Positions 50,228 to 58,145 of a DNA stretch of 64,000 bases are shown in pieces (the stretch's first letter is position 1; each line of letters starts with the position of its first letter). Where the stretch lies: assembly GCF_020171745.1 (NCBI RefSeq), contig NZ_JAIVAH010000014.1:1-64000 (forward strand). The letters are read 5' to 3'. The notes beneath the pieces were generated by a model, which saw only the letters and a program-made list of their open reading frames with translations, did no database searches and had not been told where the DNA came from. The stretch is from Prescottella equi (lineage in GTDB: Bacteria > Actinomycetota > Actinomycetes > Mycobacteriales > Mycobacteriaceae). The translations under genes were made by a program, and so were the position numbers.

Positions 50228-51505
50228 TCAGGATCCGAGCGAACCGAACGACAGCGAGCCGCTGCCGTCTTCCGGTGCCGCCGGGTAGTCGGGGGCGAGC
50301 TCACGCATCAGGTCCAAGGCGACGCCGTCGGTGTACTCCGAGTCGCCGTTCGCCATCACCGTCACACCCCATCCCTCGGACGGCATGAGGTAGGTGGCGC
50401 TGGTCGTTCCCGAGGCGCCGCCGTTCTTGAACGCGTAGGGACGGTTGATTCCGTTCTGCGCGGGGTAGAGCTGCCAGGCCATGCCCATCTGCATGTTCGG
50501 CATCGTGGTCGGCGCCACGCCCGGGATCGGATCGAGCGTCGACTGCAGGACCGGGACGAGCGGGTTGTCGCCGTAGCCGAGGGTGGCGGCCACCCACTTC
50601 GCCATGTCCGACGCGGTGCTGATCAGTCCGCCGCCGCCGGCGAGGGCGCCGGTGTTGTTCCAGAGGTCGGTCGGGCTGCCGTTCGAGTAGGGCACGGCCA
50701 GATCCGGTGTGGGGCTCTCGATGATGGTCCCGGTCATGCCGAGCGGCCCGGTGAGTTCGCGTTGGACCACGTCGGCGAAGCGGGGCTCGGCGTGGCCCGG
50801 TTCGTACGCGTCCGCCATCAGGGTGCCCAGGGTGCCGAAGCCGAAATCCGAGTAGATCCATTCCGAGCCCGGTGCGCTTGCCAACGCGCCGGGCGCCTCC
50901 AGCCCCTCCCACAGGAGGGTGCGGTTGTAGAGCGCCTTCGCGTCCGAGCACCCGTGGGTGCCGCCGCCCGGGCAGCCCGCGTTCAGGTTGCCCGGATCGT
51001 CGGCGAGTCCCGACCGGTGGGTGACGAGGTCGCCGAGGGTGATGGCGGTGCCGTCCATTGTCGGGAACGTGACGTCCTGCTCGTAGTCCTGCGCGAGGTC
51101 GTCGAGGTCGGAGTGACCCTCGGCGATCCGCTTGGCGAGGAGCGCGGCGGTGAACGTCTTGGTCTCCGAGGCGATTTCGAACTGCGTCTGTGGGCCGACG
51201 GGGCGCGCTCGCTCCTTGTCGGCCATCCCGAAGTAGTAGGTGGTGGTGATGGCCTCGTCGGGCTTGTTCGGGTTGCGCTTGACGATCGCGATCGACATGC
51301 CGGGCGCACTGTGGCCGACGACCTTCGAGGCGGCTCGGGCCACGGCGCGCGTTTCCCACCCGTTGCCGGTCGAGGATCCCGTGTTCGGGACGGGAATCGC
51401 TGCGGATGCGGTGGGCGCGAGAGTCGCGGCGAGGACCAGACAGGTCGCGCTCGCCAGAGCCGCGACGCCGGCCCGTCGGTACGGCCGGCGGAGAATTGGT
51501 TGCAT
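50228..51505 (-). CDS. Secreted serine beta-lactamase / DD-peptidase-like protein with GSLGS tail
   Basis: Exported protein of 425 aa in the beta-lactamase/transpeptidase superfamily. A signal peptide (basic PILRRPYRR, hydrophobic AALASATCLVLAATLA) is cut near ASA-AI. The catalytic serine is S113 in SETK (K116), and YSD near 208 acts as the second motif. It contains five internal segments typical of class C/esterase relatives. The last residues are DGSGSLSFGSLGS, matching the small secreted protein at 37155-37601. Hydrolysis of beta-lactams is possible, but esterase or DD-carboxypeptidase cannot be excluded. GTG 51511 is an alternative start. Confidence 0.87.
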   Translation of the reverse strand: MQPILRRPYRRAGVAALASATCLVLAATLAPTASAAIPVPNTGSSTGNGWETRAVARAASKVVGHSAPGMSIAIVKRNPNKPDEAITTTYYFGMADKERARPVGPQTQFEIASETKTFTAALLAKRIAEGHSDLDDLAQDYEQDVTFPTMDGTAITLGDLVTHRSGLADDPGNLNAGCPGGGTHGCSDAKALYNRTLLWEGLEAPGALASAPGSEWIYSDFGFGTLGTLMADAYEPGHAEPRFADVVQRELTGPLGMTGTIIESPTPDLAVPYSNGSPTDLWNNTGALAGGGGLISTASDMAKWVAATLGYGDNPLVPVLQSTLDPIPGVAPTTMPNMQMGMAWQLYPAQNGINRPYAFKNGGASGTTSATYLMPSEGWGVTVMANGDSEYTDGVALDLMRELAPDYPAAPEDGSGSLSFGSLGS

Positions 51506-51593
51506 GACCACGAGAGTAAATCGGAGGTAATGCTTTTCGTCAGATTTCTTGCGTCGTGGTCACGGCGGACCCGGATTGCGAACGAACGTTAGA

Positions 51594-52109
51594 TCACGGG
51601 AGGGCGGTCCAGGCGCTCACGCAGTGATACGTGCGGTCCTGGTACACCAGCGGTGCGGCGAGAGAGTCGGCGGCGCGAACCTCCTCGACCGCGGCCGTGA
51701 CGACCAGTGCCGGCCCGACCTCCGTGCGCGTCAGTGGCGTGCACCGCAGCACGGTGCCGGTGCCGTGCAGGAACGGCTCGCCGGATTCGAGTGCGGACCA
51801 CGCGGTGTCGACGCCGAACCGGGCGCTGCCGGCCGTCGCGAACCGGCGGGCCAGCGCGACGTTGTCGGCGGTGAGCAGGTGCACCAGAATGCTCGACGCC
51901 GCCGCGATCTCGGCGGCCGAACCCCGCAGGGCCTGCAGCGAGAAGCCGAGCACGGCGGGGTCGGCGGAGATCGATGCGACCGACGACGAGGTGATCCCGA
52001 CCGGACCGGTGGCGCCCTGCGCGGTGATGATCGCGACGCCCGCGGGATGGCCGCGGAAGGCGCGCCGGAAGCCGTCGCTGATAGGGATGTGAGGGGCGGC
52101 GGTCGTCAA
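51594..52109 (-). CDS. Flavin reductase family protein
   Basis: FMN-binding split-barrel oxidoreductase of 171 aa, of the type that supplies reduced flavin to two-component monooxygenases. Features: RRAFRGHPAGVAIITAQG near residue 14, GITSSSVASISADPAVLGFSL and the late YHCVSAW strand. TTG 52109 follows GAAGGA with a spacing of 10. No monooxygenase gene is adjacent. A MerR-type promoter lies directly upstream, so a redox or drug signal may control it. Confidence 0.85.
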   Translation of the reverse strand: MTTAAPHIPISDGFRRAFRGHPAGVAIITAQGATGPVGITSSSVASISADPAVLGFSLQALRGSAAEIAAASSILVHLLTADNVALARRFATAGSARFGVDTAWSALESGEPFLHGTGTVLRCTPLTRTEVGPALVVTAAVEEVRAADSLAAPLVYQDRTYHCVSAWTALP

Positions 52110-52145
52110 CGCGAGGTCCTTCGTCGAAGCGGTGTGTCACTGCCG

Positions 52146-52176
52146 ACGCTAGAACCTCGAGCTAACTCGAGGTAAA
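52146..52176 (-). promoter_or_regulatory. MerR/SoxR-type promoter of the flavin reductase gene
   Basis: On the reverse strand: TTTACC (52176-52171), a 19-bp spacer, and TAGCGT (52151-52146). The spacer holds the dyad ACCTCGAG-CTAA-CTCGAGGT (52154-52173), close to the SoxR box CCTCAAGTTAACTTGAGG. Promoters with a 19-bp spacer and a dyad inside are the mark of MerR-family control. No merR-like gene is in the window. Confidence 0.65.
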
Positions 52177-52222
52177 GGGGATGTGCTCGACGTCATGCCC
52201 CGCGGCCCATACGATCGCCGAC

Positions 52223-52423
52223 ATGACGACGCTCCCGACCGCCATCGGCAAGCCCGCGACCAGGGCACTGCAAGAGGCGGGAATCGCCACGCTCGAGGCC
52301 GTCGCGCAGCACTCCGCGAAGGAGTTGCTCGCTCTGCACGGCGTGGGCCCCAAGGCGATCCGGGTGCTCACCGAATCGCTCGGCGAACAGGGACTGGCGT
52401 TCCGCCGCGTCGATCAGCGGTAG
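52223..52423 (+). CDS. Helix-hairpin-helix mini-protein
   Basis: A 66-aa protein beginning MTTLPTAIGKPATRALQEAG, with an HhH motif in SAKELLALHGVGPKAIRVL (about residues 31-49). Alone it is probably a DNA-binding helper or a nucleoid protein, similar to the helix-hairpin-helix ends of RNA polymerase alpha or UvrC. Its last 10 bp overlap the end of the convergent WYL gene. Relatives are often annotated as DNA-binding or DUF proteins. Function unknown. Confidence 0.7.
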   Translation: MTTLPTAIGKPATRALQEAGIATLEAVAQHSAKELLALHGVGPKAIRVLTESLGEQGLAFRRVDQR

Positions 52424-53361
52424 CGTTCGGCGAGGGCGGCGCCGATCGCAGCGAGGTGGTCCCGCACGCCCTGGGGACTGGTGACGTCGAGCCATTCGAC
52501 GAGTCCGGCGAGGTGGCCGGCGAGCCCGTATTCGCTCGGCCCGCGGATCACGACGGTGATGCGGCCGTCGTCGGTGGTGCCGCCGATGTCCAGGTCGGCG
52601 CCGACCGCGATTCGGAGCAGGTCGATTCCGTCGGCCGCGCAGGTCGCGTGGATCTCGATGGGCGATCGCCGGCGATCGACTTCGTCTGCGATTTCACGCC
52701 AGGTCTCGGCGAGGTCGAAGTCCTCGGGTCGGTGGACGGGGTCGCCCGTCGTGTCGGCGGATGAGACGCGGTCGATCCGGAAGGTCCGCCGGCCGGTCTC
52801 GGTCTCGGCGACGAGATACCAGGACGGGCCTTTGGCGACGACGCCCAGCGGGTGGATGATCCTCTCGGTTCGGGTGCCTTTGCTGTCGAGGTACCCGAGT
52901 CGCACCTGGATGCCACGGATCACGGCGTCCTGCAGGTCGTCGAGGAAGCGCGGGGGTTTCGGTTCGATTCGAGCCGAGCCCCACTGACTCGGGTCCAGGA
53001 CCAGTGAGGACGCCGCGGCCTCGGCTTGTTCTCGGAAGGGTTCCGGTAGGGCGCGGACGAGTTTGCGCAGCGCGGTCTTCACTGCCGGGGTCGCCACCGA
53101 GGCCGGTCCGGCGACCAGGAACAGGGCGCGGGCCTCGCTCTCGGTCAGACCGGAGAGGTCGGTGCGGCCGCCGCCGAGAAGCCGCCAGCCGCCGCGTCGG
53201 CCCTGGATCGAGTACACCGGAATGCCGCTCATGGCGAGGGCGTCGAGATCGCGGCGTGCGGTGCGTTCGGAGACCTCTAGTTCCTTCGCGACCTCCCCGG
53301 CCGTGACCTGTTCGCGCCGCTGCAGCATGAGGAGGATCGCCACCAGCCGGTCAGTTCGCAT
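52414..53361 (-). CDS. HTH-WYL transcriptional regulator
   Basis: DNA-binding regulator of 315 aa: N-terminal DeoR-like winged helix (about 1-60, GEVAKELEVSERTARRDLDALA), then the WYL domain (about 135-210, with GPSWYLVAETETGRRTFRIDRV) and a C-terminal WCX domain. ATG 53361 is the choice; upstream codons in the frame are unsupported. It is divergent from the epoxide hydrolase gene, so it probably regulates that gene through the palindrome between them. WYL domains sense nucleic-acid or small ligands in other proteins. Confidence 0.9.
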   Translation of the reverse strand: MRTDRLVAILLMLQRREQVTAGEVAKELEVSERTARRDLDALAMSGIPVYSIQGRRGGWRLLGGGRTDLSGLTESEARALFLVAGPASVATPAVKTALRKLVRALPEPFREQAEAAASSLVLDPSQWGSARIEPKPPRFLDDLQDAVIRGIQVRLGYLDSKGTRTERIIHPLGVVAKGPSWYLVAETETGRRTFRIDRVSSADTTGDPVHRPEDFDLAETWREIADEVDRRRSPIEIHATCAADGIDLLRIAVGADLDIGGTTDDGRITVVIRGPSEYGLAGHLAGLVEWLDVTSPQGVRDHLAAIGAALAERYR

Positions 53362-53382
53362 GCTGACAACATTCGCAGAAAA

Positions 53383-53403
53383 ACCGGTCATGAGGTGACC
53401 GGT
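53383..53403. promoter_or_regulatory. Palindromic operator between the WYL regulator and epoxide hydrolase
   Basis: ACCGGTCA-TGAGG-TGACCGGT is an exact 8-bp inverted repeat with a 5-bp spacer. It overlaps the first base of TATAGG (53403-53408), a candidate -10 for the hydrolase. It is 21 bp from both the regulator start and the hydrolase start, so one dimer could control both. Confidence 0.6.
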
Positions 53404-53424
53404 ATAGGTTCCTAAGTTGGTCAC

Positions 53425-54411
53425 ATGAATCCAGCAATGAACCGCACCGACTTCCCCGAGCCCACTCTGATCGCCGTCGACGGCGTGGAGTTGGAGGTCT
53501 TCGAGGCAGGCCGACAGAACTCCGGAAAGCCCGTCGTGCTCTGCCACGGCTGGCCTGATCTCGCCTTCACCTGGCGTCATCAGGTGCCCGCCCTCGTCGC
53601 TGCCGGCTATCACGTCATCGCCCCCAACCAGCGCGGCTACGGCAACTCCTCCCGCCCGACCGAGGTCACTGCCTACGACGTCGCGCACCTGGCCGGCGAT
53701 CTCGTCGCTCTCCTCGACCACTACGGCTACGAGGACGCGACCTTCATCGGCCACGACTGGGGCGCGATGGTGGTGTGGAGCCTCACCCTGTTGCATCCGC
53801 AGCGCGTGAACAAGGTGGTCTGCCTGAGCCTGCCGTATCCAGTGCGCGGCGAGGTGCCCTGGATCGAATGGATGGAGGCGGTGCTCGGCAGCGACTACTA
53901 CTTCGTCCACTTCAATCGGAATCCAGGTGTCGCCGACGCCGTGTTCGAGGAGAACCCGGCCCGGTTCCTCCGCAACCTGTACCGCAAGAACGAGCTACCC
54001 GAGAACCCTGCGCCCGGAATGGCGCTGATCGATCTCGCCCGAGCCGAGGCTCCCCTCGGCGAGCCCCTGATGAGCGAGAGTGATCTGGACGTCTACGTCT
54101 GCGCCTTCGAGAAGTCCGGGTTCACCGGCGGCATCAACTGGTACCGGAACATGGACCGCGACTGGCACCTGCTCGCCGACGTCGACCCGATCATCCGCCA
54201 GCCCGCTCTCATGATCTACGGCGACCGCGACGCCGTGGCCCAGGCCGACAACCTCGCGGCGTTCGTTCCCGACGTCGACGAGATCCACCTCGACAGTGGC
54301 CACTGGATCCAGCAGGAGAAGCCAGAAGAGACGAACCGGGCGATCCTGGAGTGGCTGGAACGACAGGAATCGCGCGCTTCGGCGAAGGCGCCACGCGCCC
54401 AGAAGAACTGA
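53425..54411 (+). CDS. Alpha/beta hydrolase (epoxide hydrolase-like)
   Basis: A 328-aa alpha/beta hydrolase. HGWPD near residue 40 forms the oxyanion hole, the nucleophile Asp is near 111 in GHDWG, and the catalytic His is near 293 in SGHWIQQE. An Asp nucleophile with WPD indicates the epoxide hydrolase group rather than esterases. The cap domain lies around 140-230. A fluoroacetate dehalogenase-like activity is less likely. It ends in a charged tail (about 311-328). Divergent from the WYL regulator. Confidence 0.87.
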   Translation: MNPAMNRTDFPEPTLIAVDGVELEVFEAGRQNSGKPVVLCHGWPDLAFTWRHQVPALVAAGYHVIAPNQRGYGNSSRPTEVTAYDVAHLAGDLVALLDHYGYEDATFIGHDWGAMVVWSLTLLHPQRVNKVVCLSLPYPVRGEVPWIEWMEAVLGSDYYFVHFNRNPGVADAVFEENPARFLRNLYRKNELPENPAPGMALIDLARAEAPLGEPLMSESDLDVYVCAFEKSGFTGGINWYRNMDRDWHLLADVDPIIRQPALMIYGDRDAVAQADNLAAFVPDVDEIHLDSGHWIQQEKPEETNRAILEWLERQESRASAKAPRAQKN

Positions 54412-54414
54412 CAG

Positions 54415-55209
54415 CTACGCCGACAGTCGGATCCGCGCCGCCGCAACCACGGCGGTGTCGTACCGGTCGAGTGCGACCTCGGCGACGTGCCGGTGCGCGC
54501 CGATCGTCTCGGCGAACACGACGTCGGGGGCGGCGTCCAGGGCGGCCGTACCGAGGCGGTCGGTGAGCCGCCCCGGCGCGAGGAACCACGGTGCGATCAC
54601 GATGCGCTCGACCCCTCGCGAGCGCAGCAGTGAGATCGCCTGTCTGACGGTCGGTTCGGCGGAGGTTGCGAAGCACACGGTCGTCGACCACGGGCTGCCC
54701 TCGGTGAGGACGCCGGCGAGTGCGCGGGTGCGATCGTTCGCCCGAGCGTCGGACGAGCCGACCGCGGCGAGCACGACACCGGTGCGGGCGTCGTCCGTGG
54801 CGACACCGGTCTCCGTGATCCGGTCCCGCACCGCACCGACGAGGCGGCGGTCGTGGCCCAGGACGTCCGACTGGACGAGCGTCAGGTGCGGGTGCCGCGC
54901 GCGGGCGGCGGCCAGGATCCCGGGGAGATCCACTCGGGCGTGGAACGCGCTGCCGAGCAGCAGCGGCACCACGATCGCGGTGGAGTGGCCTTCCGCGGCG
55001 ACGGCGTCGACCACCTGATCCACCGACGGTGCGTTCAGATCGAGGAAGGACAGCCGGACGTCGACGTCCGGGCGCTGCGCGCGGATCGCCGCCACGGCAG
55101 CCGCGACCACCCGAGCAGATCGGGGGTCACGGCTGCCGTGCGCGACGGCGATGAGCGGCACCGCCGCCGTGGCGATCAGCGGCGGTGTCACGGTCTCAGA
55201 CCCGCTCAC
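54415..55209 (-). CDS. Sirohydrochlorin chelatase (CbiX/SirB-like)
   Basis: Class II chelatase of 264 aa with two similar halves, like CbiX-long. The first half begins LIAVAHGSRDPRSARVV and has SFLDLNAPSVDQVVDAV; the second half contains RIVIAPWFLAPGRLTDRL. It would insert Fe2+ into sirohydrochlorin to give siroheme, the cofactor of SirA. GTG 55209 overlaps cysN by 14 nt. Co-transcription with sirA-cysHDN supports the siroheme role over cobalt insertion. Similar to the mycobacterial gene beside cysH (recalled). Confidence 0.85.
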   Translation of the reverse strand: MSGSETVTPPLIATAAVPLIAVAHGSRDPRSARVVAAAVAAIRAQRPDVDVRLSFLDLNAPSVDQVVDAVAAEGHSTAIVVPLLLGSAFHARVDLPGILAAARARHPHLTLVQSDVLGHDRRLVGAVRDRITETGVATDDARTGVVLAAVGSSDARANDRTRALAGVLTEGSPWSTTVCFATSAEPTVRQAISLLRSRGVERIVIAPWFLAPGRLTDRLGTAALDAAPDVVFAETIGAHRHVAEVALDRYDTAVVAAARIRLSA

Positions 55210-56491
55210 CGAGTTCGACGGCCGCGATGGCGTCGCCGACCAGACCGGCCGCGAGCGTGTTGCCGCCGGCCGGATCGATCAACAGGAAGCTGCCGGTGTG
55301 CCGGTTGACGGTGTAGTCGTCGGCCACGATCGGCTCCGCGACGCGCACCGAGATCTTGCCGATCTCGTTGAGCTCGAGGGTCGCCGGTGACAGCTCCGAC
55401 GTCAGCTCCTGCTCGTCCAGGCGCTCGACGAGCGAACCGACGATGGCCTGCGTGGTGCGGGTGCCGTGCTTGAGCAGCAGGCGGGCGCCCGGTCGCAGGG
55501 ACTTCTCGGCCAGCCAGCACACGGTGGCGTCGAACTGCTCGATCGGCTCGGGGGCACCCGACGGCGCCGCGATGGTGTCACCGCGCGAGACGTCGACGTC
55601 GTCCGCGAGCACCAGTGTGACGCTGCGGCCCGCGTGCGCGACGTCGAGTTCGCCGTCTGCAGTGTCGATTCGGGTGACCGTGGTCCGGGTGCCGGACGGC
55701 AGGATCACCACCTCGTCACCGGGGACGACCGAACCGGCCGCCACCTGACCGGCGTAGCCGCGGTAGTCCGGGAACTCCGCGGTGCGCGGGCGGATCACGT
55801 ACTGCACCGGGAACCGCAGGCCCACAGCGTGCTTGCCCTCATTGTCGCTGTCCACCGGCACCGCCTCCAGGTGCTCGATCAGCGTCGGACCGTCGTAGTA
55901 CGGCGTGTTCTCCGACGCCACCGCGACGTTGTCGCCGTGCAGCGCGGACACCGGGATGGCCTGGACGTCGGCGTCGTCCCAGCCGAGCGATCCGGTCAGC
56001 GACCGGAAATCGGCCGTGATGTCGGCGAACACCTGTGCCGGATCCTCGACGAGGTCGATCTTGTTGACGGCCAGCACCAGTCGCGGCACGCCGAGCAGTG
56101 CGAGGACCGCGGCGTGCTTGCGGGTCTGCGAGATGACGCCCTTGCGCGCGTCGACCAGCAGGATCACCAGCTGCGCGGTGGATGCACCCGAGACGGTGTT
56201 GCGGGTGTACTGCACGTGCCCCGGGGTGTCGGCGAGCACGAACGAGCGGCGCGGGGTCGCGAAGTAGCGGTACGCGACGTCGATCGTGATGCCCTGCTCG
56301 CGTTCGGCGCGCAGGCCGTCGACGAGCAGCGACAGGTCGGGGGTGGACAGCCCCTTGTCGACCGACGCGCGGGTCACGGCGTCGATCTGGTCGGCCAGAA
56401 CGGATTTGGTGTCGTACAGCAGCCGGCCCACGAGGGTGGACTTGCCGTCGTCGACACTGCCCGCGGTGGCGAGCCTCAGGAGGTCGCTCAT
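55196..56491 (-). CDS. cysN: Sulfate adenylyltransferase subunit 1 (GTPase)
   Basis: GTPase subunit of ATP sulfurylase; GTP hydrolysis drives APS formation with CysD. G1 AGSVDDGKST is near residue 10, DTPGH near 88 and NKID near 143. The protein ends at 431 aa without the APS-kinase (CysC) domain fused in M. tuberculosis. ATG 56491 is 2 bp after the cysD stop. The absence of CysC fits an APS-reducing rather than a PAPS-reducing pathway. Confidence 0.94.
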   Translation of the reverse strand: MSDLLRLATAGSVDDGKSTLVGRLLYDTKSVLADQIDAVTRASVDKGLSTPDLSLLVDGLRAEREQGITIDVAYRYFATPRRSFVLADTPGHVQYTRNTVSGASTAQLVILLVDARKGVISQTRKHAAVLALLGVPRLVLAVNKIDLVEDPAQVFADITADFRSLTGSLGWDDADVQAIPVSALHGDNVAVASENTPYYDGPTLIEHLEAVPVDSDNEGKHAVGLRFPVQYVIRPRTAEFPDYRGYAGQVAAGSVVPGDEVVILPSGTRTTVTRIDTADGELDVAHAGRSVTLVLADDVDVSRGDTIAAPSGAPEPIEQFDATVCWLAEKSLRPGARLLLKHGTRTTQAIVGSLVERLDEQELTSELSPATLELNEIGKISVRVAEPIVADDYTVNRHTGSFLLIDPAGGNTLAAGLVGDAIAAVELGERV

Positions 56492-56493
56492 GA

Positions 56494-57435
56494 TCAGAAG
56501 TAGCCCTCTCGCTTGCGGTCTTCCATGGCCGCTTCGGAAACTCGGTCGTCGCCGCGGGTGGCGCCGCGCTCGGTCAGTCGCGACGCCGCGACCTCGGCGA
56601 GGATCGCCTCGTTGTCGGCGGCATCGGACAGGACCGCGCCGGTGGTGGAGCCGTCGCCGACGGTGCGGTAGCGCACCGACAGCGTCTGCAGTTCTTCGCC
56701 CTCTGCCGGTCCGCCCCACACGCCGGGCGTCATCCACATGCCGTCGCGCTGGTACACCGGGCGCTGATGGGCGTAGTAGATGCTCGCCAGTTCGACGTTG
56801 TCACGGGCGATGTAGCGCCAGATGTCGAGCTCGGTGAAGTTGCTGAGCGGGAACACCCGGACCTGCTCACCCGGGGAGTGCCGGCCGTTGTACAGGTTCC
56901 ACAGCTCGGGGCGCTGCTTTTTGGGGTCCCACTGCCCGAAGGCATTGCGCAGCGAGAAGATCCGCTCCTTGGCGCGGGCCCGTTCCTCGTCGCGCCGGGC
57001 GCCACCGAAGACGGCGTCGAAGCGGTTCTCGGCGATCGCGTCGAGCAGCGGCACGGTCTGCAACGGGTTGCGGATGCCGTCGGGGCGCTCGGTGAGGCGG
57101 CCGTCGGCCAGGTAGTCCTCCACCTTGGCCACGTGCAGGCGCAGGTTGTACTTCGCGACGACGTGGTCGCGGAAGTCCAGCACCTCCTGCAGGTTGTGAC
57201 CGGTGTCGACGTGCAGCAGCGCGAACGGCAGCGGGGCCGGCCAGAACGCCTTGATCGCGAGGTGCAGCAGCACCGTCGAGTCCTTGCCGCCCGAGAACAG
57301 GATCACGGGCCGCTCGAACTCGCCGGCCACCTCACGGAAGATGTGGATGGCCTCGGACTCGAGAGCGTCGAGGGTGTCGAACTTGTTGCCGTCCAGCGCA
57401 AGCCGCGGCTCGGGGAGTGAGATGTCGATTGTCAT
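56494..57435 (-). CDS. cysD: Sulfate adenylyltransferase subunit 2
   Basis: Catalytic subunit of ATP sulfurylase; makes APS from ATP and sulfate. The PP-loop SGGKDST is near residue 47, followed by LHVDTGHNLQEVLDFRD and the C-terminal MEDRKREGYF tail. It has 313 aa, the family length. ATG 57435 overlaps the cysH stop (ATGA). Second to last step of activation before CysH. Confidence 0.95.
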   Translation of the reverse strand: MTIDISLPEPRLALDGNKFDTLDALESEAIHIFREVAGEFERPVILFSGGKDSTVLLHLAIKAFWPAPLPFALLHVDTGHNLQEVLDFRDHVVAKYNLRLHVAKVEDYLADGRLTERPDGIRNPLQTVPLLDAIAENRFDAVFGGARRDEERARAKERIFSLRNAFGQWDPKKQRPELWNLYNGRHSPGEQVRVFPLSNFTELDIWRYIARDNVELASIYYAHQRPVYQRDGMWMTPGVWGGPAEGEELQTLSVRYRTVGDGSTTGAVLSDAADNEAILAEVAASRLTERGATRGDDRVSEAAMEDRKREGYF

Positions 57436-58145
57436 GAGGCGTGCAACCCGCATTCTGTCTTGGCGGAACCGGCCCACCGACCGCTACGCGGATCGGCGCC
57501 GGGGAGTGGTTTGACGGTGCAGGGTGCGCACCCGATGGACGGATACCCCTCGTCGACGAGCGGATTCACCAGGATCGAGTGCTCGTCGATGTACGCCTGC
57601 ATGTCGTCGTCCGACCATGCGGCGATGGGGTTGATCTTCACCAGACCGAACGCGTCGTCGTACGAGATCAACGGTGCGTTCGCCCGGGTGGGGGCCTCGA
57701 CCCGGCGGATGCCGGTGACCCACGCCCGGTAGTTCTTCAGCGTCGCGGTCAGCGGCGCGACCTTGCGCAGCGCGCAGCACCGGTTGGGCTCGCGGGCGAA
57801 CAGGTCCTTGCCCAGGGTCGCGTCCTGCTCGGCGACCGAGACGTCGGTCTGTGCGTTGATGACGTTGACGCCGTAGACCTGCTCCACCGCGTCGCGGGTG
57901 CCGATGGTCTCGGGGAAGTGGTAGCCGGTTTCGAGGAACAGGACGTCCACGCCGGGATGCACCTGCGCCGCAAGGTGAACCAGGACGCCGTCCTGCATGT
58001 TCGACGCCACGATGTAGTCGTTGCCGAACGTGTCTTCCGTCCACTGCAGCAGTTCCTGCGCGGACGCTCCGTCCAGTTCGGCGGCTCCCCGCGCAGCGAT
58101 CGCGCGGAGTTCGTCCGAAGTTGCCGTCGTCAGATCAACCGTCAT
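57432..58145 (-). CDS. cysH: APS reductase (assimilatory, Fe-S type)
   Basis: Reduces adenosine 5'-phosphosulfate to sulfite with thioredoxin. The 237-aa protein has the four [4Fe-4S] cysteines in RCCALRK and IGCAPCT and the redox cysteine in TECGLH at the C-terminus. The Fe-S cysteines mark APS specificity. ATG 58145 overlaps the sirA stop (ATGA). Directly upstream of cysD in the same operon. Confidence 0.94.
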   Translation of the reverse strand: MTVDLTTATSDELRAIAARGAAELDGASAQELLQWTEDTFGNDYIVASNMQDGVLVHLAAQVHPGVDVLFLETGYHFPETIGTRDAVEQVYGVNVINAQTDVSVAEQDATLGKDLFAREPNRCCALRKVAPLTATLKNYRAWVTGIRRVEAPTRANAPLISYDDAFGLVKINPIAAWSDDDMQAYIDEHSILVNPLVDEGYPSIGCAPCTVKPLPGADPRSGRWAGSAKTECGLHAS

